Shown one piece after another: positions 7,001 through 10,531 of a stretch of 10,531 nt of DNA (the stretch's first letter is position 1; each line of letters starts with the position of its first letter). Source of the stretch: Candidatus Schekmanbacteria bacterium GWA2_38_11 (GTDB lineage: Bacteria; Schekmanbacteria; GWA2-38-11); contig MGDB01000158.1 in assembly GCA_001790645.1 (NCBI GenBank), forward strand, positions 1 to 10,531, read 5' to 3'. The position numbers were made by a program, and so were the translations under genes. Below the pieces are notes generated by a model, which saw nothing but the letters and a program-made list of their open reading frames with translations, ran no database searches and was not told where the DNA came from.

Positions 7001-8737
7001 TTATTGGGTTAGTTCAACATACTTCTGCTCATTTTTCGGGACATACCATTTTATGAAGTTATAGCTTATTCCTGCCGGGGCGGGATTAATGTTTTTAAAT
7101 CTTGCGTTTACTATAGGTAAAGCATCAGGAACATAAAGAAAGACATAGGGTTGTTCTTCAGCAAATATCTCCTGGATTCTGAAGTAACATTTTTTCCTTT
7201 CTTCCTGGTCAAAAGTCCCTCTCCCTTTTACAAGCAACCTATCAACCTCTGCATTTTTAAAAGTCACGTGGTTTAATTCGTCAGGTCCGGTCTTGCTGGA
7301 ATGCCAGACATCAAAGAGGTCAGGGTCCGGAGGAATATTCCAACCCAGAATAATGGCTTCAAACTTTCTTGTACGGATAAACTCTTTTAAAAAAGCTGAC
7401 CACTCTACAATCCTTATTTTAACTGAAATCCCTGCATCTTTTAGCCGCCTCTGGATGATCTGTGCAGACTTTTCTCTCTCCTCGTTCCCCTGATTAGTCA
7501 GAATGGTAAATTCAAATTTTTTCCCGTTTTTTTCAAGAATACCATCTTTGTCGGTATTCTTCCACCCTGCCTCATTTAAAAGTTCCTTTGCCTTATCAGT
7601 AGAAAACTCATACTTTTTGACATCTGGATTGTATGCCCACATATCTGGTTTATAAGGACCGGTTGCAATAACACCAAGACCCAGCAAGACGCCGTCAATT
7701 ATTTCCTGTTTGTTAATTGCATAGGAAATTGCCTGTCTGACCCTTTTATCTTTAAACCTGGGATCAAGGAGGTTAAATCCCAAATAAGTATAGCTAAAGG
7801 AAAGATATTTAAATTTATTAAAATTTTTCTTTATTTTGGCGTTCTCTGTCTGCCTTTTATATTGAAAAGGTGCAAGACCCATCCAGTCTATACCGCCAGC
7901 TTTGAGTTCCAAAAACATTGTTGCCGAATCAGGGATTATTCTGTAAATAAACCTGTCAATATATGGTCTGCCTTCAAAATAATTATGGTTTGACTCAAGT
8001 ACAATTTTTTCTCCTGTCTTCCATTCCTTAAACTTATAAGAACCTGTACCTATCGGGTTTCTCGCTAAACTGCTCTTGGTAATATCCTTTCCCATAAGAA
8101 GATGGCTTGGCAAAATCCCGATAGACCAGCTTATAAGCCCGGGAGCAAAAGGCTTTTTATAAGTCACCCTAAAGGTATATTTATCCAGGACTTCAGCTTT
8201 TTTTACCTGGAGGAAATCACCGCCGTATGCTGTCGGAGTTTTAGGGTCTATCATAACTTTATACGTGTACATCACATCATCAGCAGTAAACGGTTTCCCG
8301 TCATGCCAGCTTACGTCTTTTCGAAGATGGAAGGTAATAACAAGTCCGCCATCAGAAACATCCCAGCTCTCTGCCAGTACTCCTTCTGTAATCAGGTCTT
8401 TATTATACCTTACCAGTCCGCCATAAACAAGGTCTGCTATTTCATGGGAAGCACTGTCAGAAGCAAGCTCAGGTATGAGGTTTGAAGCATCTCCAATGCT
8501 ACCTTCAATGATTGCATCGCCATAAGCAGGTTCACTTTTTACGTGTGAGGCTTCTTTATTTTTTACACCGCTATCTTCTTTCGGGGCTTCTTTTTGTGTG
8601 CAGCCTAAAGTAAAAGTTATTAATATTATTAATCCTATTAGCACCGCACTGATAGCCGCAGGCTCGTAGCTGAGGACTTTAGTCCTTAGGTTTACCCTGC
8701 GACAAGATAAAAACGTTTTAAATTTCGCTGCTCTCAC
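7001..8737 (-). CDS. ABC transporter substrate-binding lipoprotein, SBP_bac_5 (peptide/nickel) family
   Basis: A 578-residue extracytoplasmic binding protein delivering substrate to the OppB/OppC permeases. A hydrophobic segment (29-42) precedes Cys46 in FTLGC, a slightly non-standard lipobox, followed by a charged linker. Family hallmarks: GLVRYNKDL (about 107-115), [13 protein letters not shown] (about 143-155), [13 protein letters not shown] (about 228-240) and [16 protein letters not shown] (about 332-347). The GTG start at 8737 has GGGGAAG just upstream and overlaps the ftsB-like stop as GTGA, indicating translational coupling. Oddity: residues 13-27 are encoded exactly by a 45-nt palindromic repeat (8657-8701), giving an n-region of about 28 residues. 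Without it the signal peptide would be about 31 residues to the Cys, a normal size. The transported substrate cannot be inferred. Confidence 0.92.
   Translation of the reverse strand: MRAAKFKTFLSCRRVNLRTKVLSYEPAAISAVLIGLIILITFTLGCTQKEAPKEDSGVKNKEASHVKSEPAYGDAIIEGSIGDASNLIPELASDSASHEIADLVYGGLVRYNKDLITEGVLAESWDVSDGGLVITFHLRKDVSWHDGKPFTADDVMYTYKVMIDPKTPTAYGGDFLQVKKAEVLDKYTFRVTYKKPFAPGLISWSIGILPSHLLMGKDITKSSLARNPIGTGSYKFKEWKTGEKIVLESNHNYFEGRPYIDRFIYRIIPDSATMFLELKAGGIDWMGLAPFQYKRQTENAKIKKNFNKFKYLSFSYTYLGFNLLDPRFKDKRVRQAISYAINKQEIIDGVLLGLGVIATGPYKPDMWAYNPDVKKYEFSTDKAKELLNEAGWKNTDKDGILEKNGKKFEFTILTNQGNEEREKSAQIIQRRLKDAGISVKIRIVEWSAFLKEFIRTRKFEAIILGWNIPPDPDLFDVWHSSKTGPDELNHVTFKNAEVDRLLVKGRGTFDQEERKKCYFRIQEIFAEEQPYVFLYVPDALPIVNARFKNINPAPAGISYNFIKWYVPKNEQKYVELTQ
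8657..8701 (+). repeat. REP-like palindromic element within the lipoprotein signal-peptide coding region
   Basis: The outer arms CGCAGG (8657-8662) and CCTGCG (8696-8701) are inverted repeats. Inside them GTAG (8666-8669) is followed by the hairpin CTGAGGAC (8670-8677), loop TTTA, GTCCTTAG (8682-8689), with one G-T pair. Head and loop match those of the doublet at 5893. The 45-nt unit begins and ends on codon boundaries of the minus-strand gene, is a multiple of three and is free of stops, so it adds 15 residues ([15 protein letters not shown]) without disrupting the reading frame. Confidence 0.65.
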
Positions 8738-9066
8738 TTCTTCCCCTGTTTGTCTAAAAATTTGTAAACTATCTCCCCTTTTTTCACCAGATCGAGTTCC
8801 TCTCTCGCAGCTTTCTCAACCCAGAAGGGATCACTCCTTGCAGCAGCCAACTCCAGGGTAAGTTTCTGGTTTTCCTTTTTGATACTTTCGATTTCATTAG
8901 TAATATTTATTTTTTCTGCCCGCAGGTCTTTTATTCTCAAATATCCTTTGTCGCCAAAAATAAAATTCAGCGCTAAAAAAATAAAATAAACCACCGCAAC
9001 GCAGATTGCAAATTTAAACTTCCCATTCTTCAGGCTATTCTTTATCTGCTTAACTCTTCTTTTCAT
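8734..9066 (-). CDS. ftsB: FtsB/DivIC-family septum formation initiator protein
   Basis: A 110-residue bitopic membrane protein. A short basic cytoplasmic N-terminus (KRR, several Lys) is followed by one membrane helix (about 18-37), a coiled coil (about 43-75, heptads of Leu/Ile with Glu/Lys), then DPFWVEKAAREEL (79-91) and LVKKGEIVYKF (93-103), the typical family C-terminus. FtsB/DivIC forms a complex with FtsL and FtsQ/DivIB that activates septal peptidoglycan synthesis (family knowledge). The ATG at 9066 has no clear Shine-Dalgarno sequence. Its stop overlaps the GTG of the binding-protein gene, tying a cell-division gene to a transporter operon. The family is divergent in sequence, so FtsB versus DivIC cannot be separated. 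Confidence 0.85.
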   Translation of the reverse strand: MKRRVKQIKNSLKNGKFKFAICVAVVYFIFLALNFIFGDKGYLRIKDLRAEKINITNEIESIKKENQKLTLELAAARSDPFWVEKAAREELDLVKKGEIVYKFLDKQGKK

Positions 9067-9115
9067 TTAAGGCGGGAGAATAAAGTTATAAATTCAAAAT
9101 TTAATATAAATATTA

Positions 9116-9145
9116 TTTTTAAGGTAAGGTTAAGCCCATTGTCAA
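9116..9145 (-). promoter_or_regulatory. Possible sigma-70-type promoter for the ftsB-transporter operon
   Basis: On the minus strand a perfect TTGACA (9145-9140) is followed after 18 nt by TAAAAA (9121-9116), four of six matches to TATAAT. The site is about 50 nt upstream of the ftsB-like start, in very AT-rich DNA. The -10 box is weak, so this is tentative. Confidence 0.3.
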
Positions 9146-9205
9146 GAAATTTTAAAAAAGTTGTTTCAAGAAGGTGGTGAGGAAGGGTATAGCTTGATAA
9201 AATAA

Positions 9206-9313
9206 ATTAAGAAAGCAGGAAAGTTTGAGTATAATTACTTAAGAAAACATGGAGGCTTGAACAACGAGATACCTTTTGATAAGCTCCAAAAAGTTACCGA
9301 ATTATTGAGCTAG
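9206..9313 (+). pseudogene. C-terminal remnant of an integrase-core (rve-type) transposase
   Basis: The plus-strand frame from 9206 to the TAG at 9311 encodes about 35 residues containing YNYLRKHGGLNN followed by IPFDKLQKVTELLS. This is the pattern at the very end of DDE integrase-core transposases (IS3/IS481-like), where Y-N-x-x-R-x-H-x-x-L precedes a T/I-P-x-x-x-L motif. An in-frame stop (TAA, 9203) closes the frame upstream and I find no continuation in other frames, so only the tail survives. The sequence after it, GTACAACCGTCCCCTTTA (9314-9331), could be the insertion-sequence end. It sits exactly at the composition boundary. Confidence 0.65.
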
Positions 9314-9347
9314 TACAACCGTCCCCTTTATCCTGTGGCAATTCCCC
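9314..9347. mobile_element. Probable IS end and composition boundary
   Basis: Immediately after the transposase stop the sequence reads GTACAACCGTCCCCTTTA and then becomes GC-rich. To the left, DNA is roughly 35-42% GC; from about 9332 to the window end it is roughly 55-60% by eye. A matching inverted copy of this end was not found elsewhere in the window, so the call rests on position only. Both a transfer junction and an assembly join are possible. Confidence 0.35.
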
Positions 9348-10531
9348 CTACTCCCCCAACTCCCTCACCATTGCTTCCACCCGATATCCTGCCTGCTCGG
9401 CTGCCTCCAAAATCTGCCGCGCCATCTGCAACGCTGTTGCCGCCGTCGAGTCGTTCAGCTTGCTCTTGGCCTTGAGTTGAATGATGACCGCCAAAAGCAG
9501 CGCGCTCACCAGTCGCTCAAGCTGCTCCTTATTGACATAGAGAACATCCTCATAGCGGTGGATATGCAGATACTCGGCCACTCTCGGATCGACCAGTACC
9601 TCTTTCATCGCCTGCGCAATCGTCATTTTCGAGTATGGCGCCAGCGTATCCTCGAACGTCACCATGATCGATACAAGCAACGCATCAGCATATCCGAAAC
9701 TCTCGCTGCCGGAGAATTCGCGGAAAGCCGACATCAACGATTTCGCCAGCAGCCACTCATCAAGCCGCTTCTCCGCCAACACCGTCGCCGGTGCTGCCTC
9801 GCCTTTTGCGCGCAGATGTCCCAGCCGATGCGTCGTAATCCAGCCGATTGCCACATGATGCAACGGCCGTGTCTGCTTGCCGCCGCATTCCGACAACAAT
9901 TCATCCAGCAACCCCCGACCCATATCGCGATCATCCAGTCGCTCATCCACAGGCACGACATTCACTTCGTTCATGATGTCCAACAGCATATTCTCATATC
10001 CCGACTCGGCTCCTGCGTAGTCCTGCGCCATCGCCAGATACCGGGCCATGGCCTGATGAAATTTCTTTCGCGGTTCACGATCGTCCGTCGGCAGGCTGTA
10101 CAGCATCTCCGCATTGATCGCCTCGCGGAATGGCGTCAACAACGGCTCCAGTGTCATCTCTCGATAGGCTTCTTCAATGCTCGGCACACCACACCCCTGC
10201 AATTTGCACGCCAAATTCCACCACGATCCGTCATGGTCATACACTTCCCGCCAATCAAGAAACGCCATGTACTGATAGGCATGCAGCTCGGCAAACAGCC
10301 CTTCATCCCCAATTTGCTTGCCGGCTCGCACGTATTCCAACCCGGTGCGGTAATCACGGAAAATGTAGTACACCCGTTCTCGCGCATCGAGCGCCAGCGC
10401 TTCCGCCAACGTCCGCGTCACCAGATACTCTTCATCCCCGGTACCCACGTTGATCTGCGTCGATGTATGTATCGTGCCACGCGTTGTATTGTAGGCGTTG
10501 TTGTAGAGGATGATCGCCCGCTCGCCGCCGG
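9348..10531 (-). CDS. Probable C-terminal part of a GH13 alpha-amylase-type protein (5' partial)
   Basis: The minus-strand frame is open to the window edge. Besides the 366 residues after the in-frame GTG at 10448, 27 more codons are readable upstream (GERAIILYNNAYNTTRG and on), so the GTG is internal and the real start lies outside. The visible segments ERAIILYNNAYNTTRG, YYIFRDYRTGLEYVRAG, LFAELHAYQYMAFLDWREVYD and GCGVPSIEEAYREM resemble the region following the catalytic barrel in large bacterial alpha-amylase-family proteins, as I remember them. No catalytic residues are in the window, so enzyme activity cannot be judged. The rest is mainly helical, ending in a Leu/Ala-rich stretch. GC content and codon use (many G/C third positions) differ sharply from every other gene here, indicating transfer or a chimeric contig. 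It could also be a different multidomain protein. Confidence 0.55.
   Translation of the reverse strand, partial: GGERAIILYNNAYNTTRGTIHTSTQINVGTGDEEYLVTRTLAEALALDARERVYYIFRDYRTGLEYVRAGKQIGDEGLFAELHAYQYMAFLDWREVYDHDGSWWNLACKLQGCGVPSIEEAYREMTLEPLLTPFREAINAEMLYSLPTDDREPRKKFHQAMARYLAMAQDYAGAESGYENMLLDIMNEVNVVPVDERLDDRDMGRGLLDELLSECGGKQTRPLHHVAIGWITTHRLGHLRAKGEAAPATVLAEKRLDEWLLAKSLMSAFREFSGSESFGYADALLVSIMVTFEDTLAPYSKMTIAQAMKEVLVDPRVAEYLHIHRYEDVLYVNKEQLERLVSALLLAVIIQLKAKSKLNDSTAATALQMARQILEAAEQAGYRVEAMVRELGE

Noticed and set aside
8102..8485. Plus-strand 127-codon ORF
   Set aside because: Antisense to the conserved SBP_bac_5 core of the binding-protein gene.
10446..10448. GTG as the start of the right-edge gene
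   Set aside because: The frame stays open for 27 codons upstream to the window edge and these codons fit the protein, so the GTG is an internal Val.
10130..10453. Plus-strand 107-codon ORF in the GC-rich block
   Set aside because: Antisense to the open frame of the amylase-like protein; GC-rich DNA lacks stops in several frames. The composition (many Pro, Thr, His, Arg) is that of a shadow frame.

Overview
The window is mostly low-GC, AT-rich bacterial DNA (roughly 35-42% GC by eye), with a GC-rich block of about 1.2 kb at the right edge (roughly 55-60% by eye). The main part suggests an uncultivated, genome-reduced or environmental bacterium: coupled genes, intergenic spaces filled with short palindromic repeats, a YacP-type NYN nuclease, an FtsB/DivIC protein and a lipoprotein-dependent ABC importer. 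No rRNA or other marker allows a phylum call.

Layout from left to right. (1) 3-1013, plus strand: C-terminal part of an FAD-dependent oxidoreductase of the geranylgeranyl reductase type, cut by the window edge. (2) 1014-1270, a convergent intergenic region with a REP-like hairpin (1053-1077) and a MITE-like element with inverted ends (about 1104-1268). (3) 4723 down to 1271, minus strand: a three-gene overlapping operon of a 725-aa phosphohexomutase with unusual insertions and a C-terminal winged-helix-like tail, a GlmU-type nucleotidyltransferase without the acetyltransferase domain, and a YacP-like NYN nuclease. The first two fit the conversion of hexose 6-phosphate to hexose 1-phosphate to UDP-sugar. 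(4) 4724-4992, a repeat-rich spacer. (5) 9066 down to 4993, minus strand: ftsB/divIC-like gene, peptide-type ABC substrate-binding lipoprotein, OppB/DppB permease and OppC/DppC permease. The first two overlap by 4 nt (GTGA). No ATPase genes are present. (6) 9067-9347: a possible promoter, the tail of a transposase (9206-9313) and a probable IS end. (7) 9348-10531, minus strand: GC-rich C-terminal part of what looks like a GH13 alpha-amylase-type protein, cut by the window edge.

The most interesting structure is a family of short palindromes at 1053, 4781, 5893 (a head-to-head doublet) and 8666. Each starts with GTAG (ATAG at 4781) followed by a hairpin. Stem sequences differ between copies but pairing is retained, as in REP elements mobilised by RAYT-type TnpA. 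One copy lies inside the substrate-binding lipoprotein gene, where a 45-nt palindromic segment, flush with codon boundaries, adds 15 in-frame residues to the signal-peptide n-region. Another sits between oppB and oppC, next to a near-perfect Shine-Dalgarno sequence that has no start codon after it.

The sharp composition change at about 9314-9347, right at the transposase remnant, could be a transfer junction or an assembly chimera. Nothing beyond it should be assigned to the same organism without checking.
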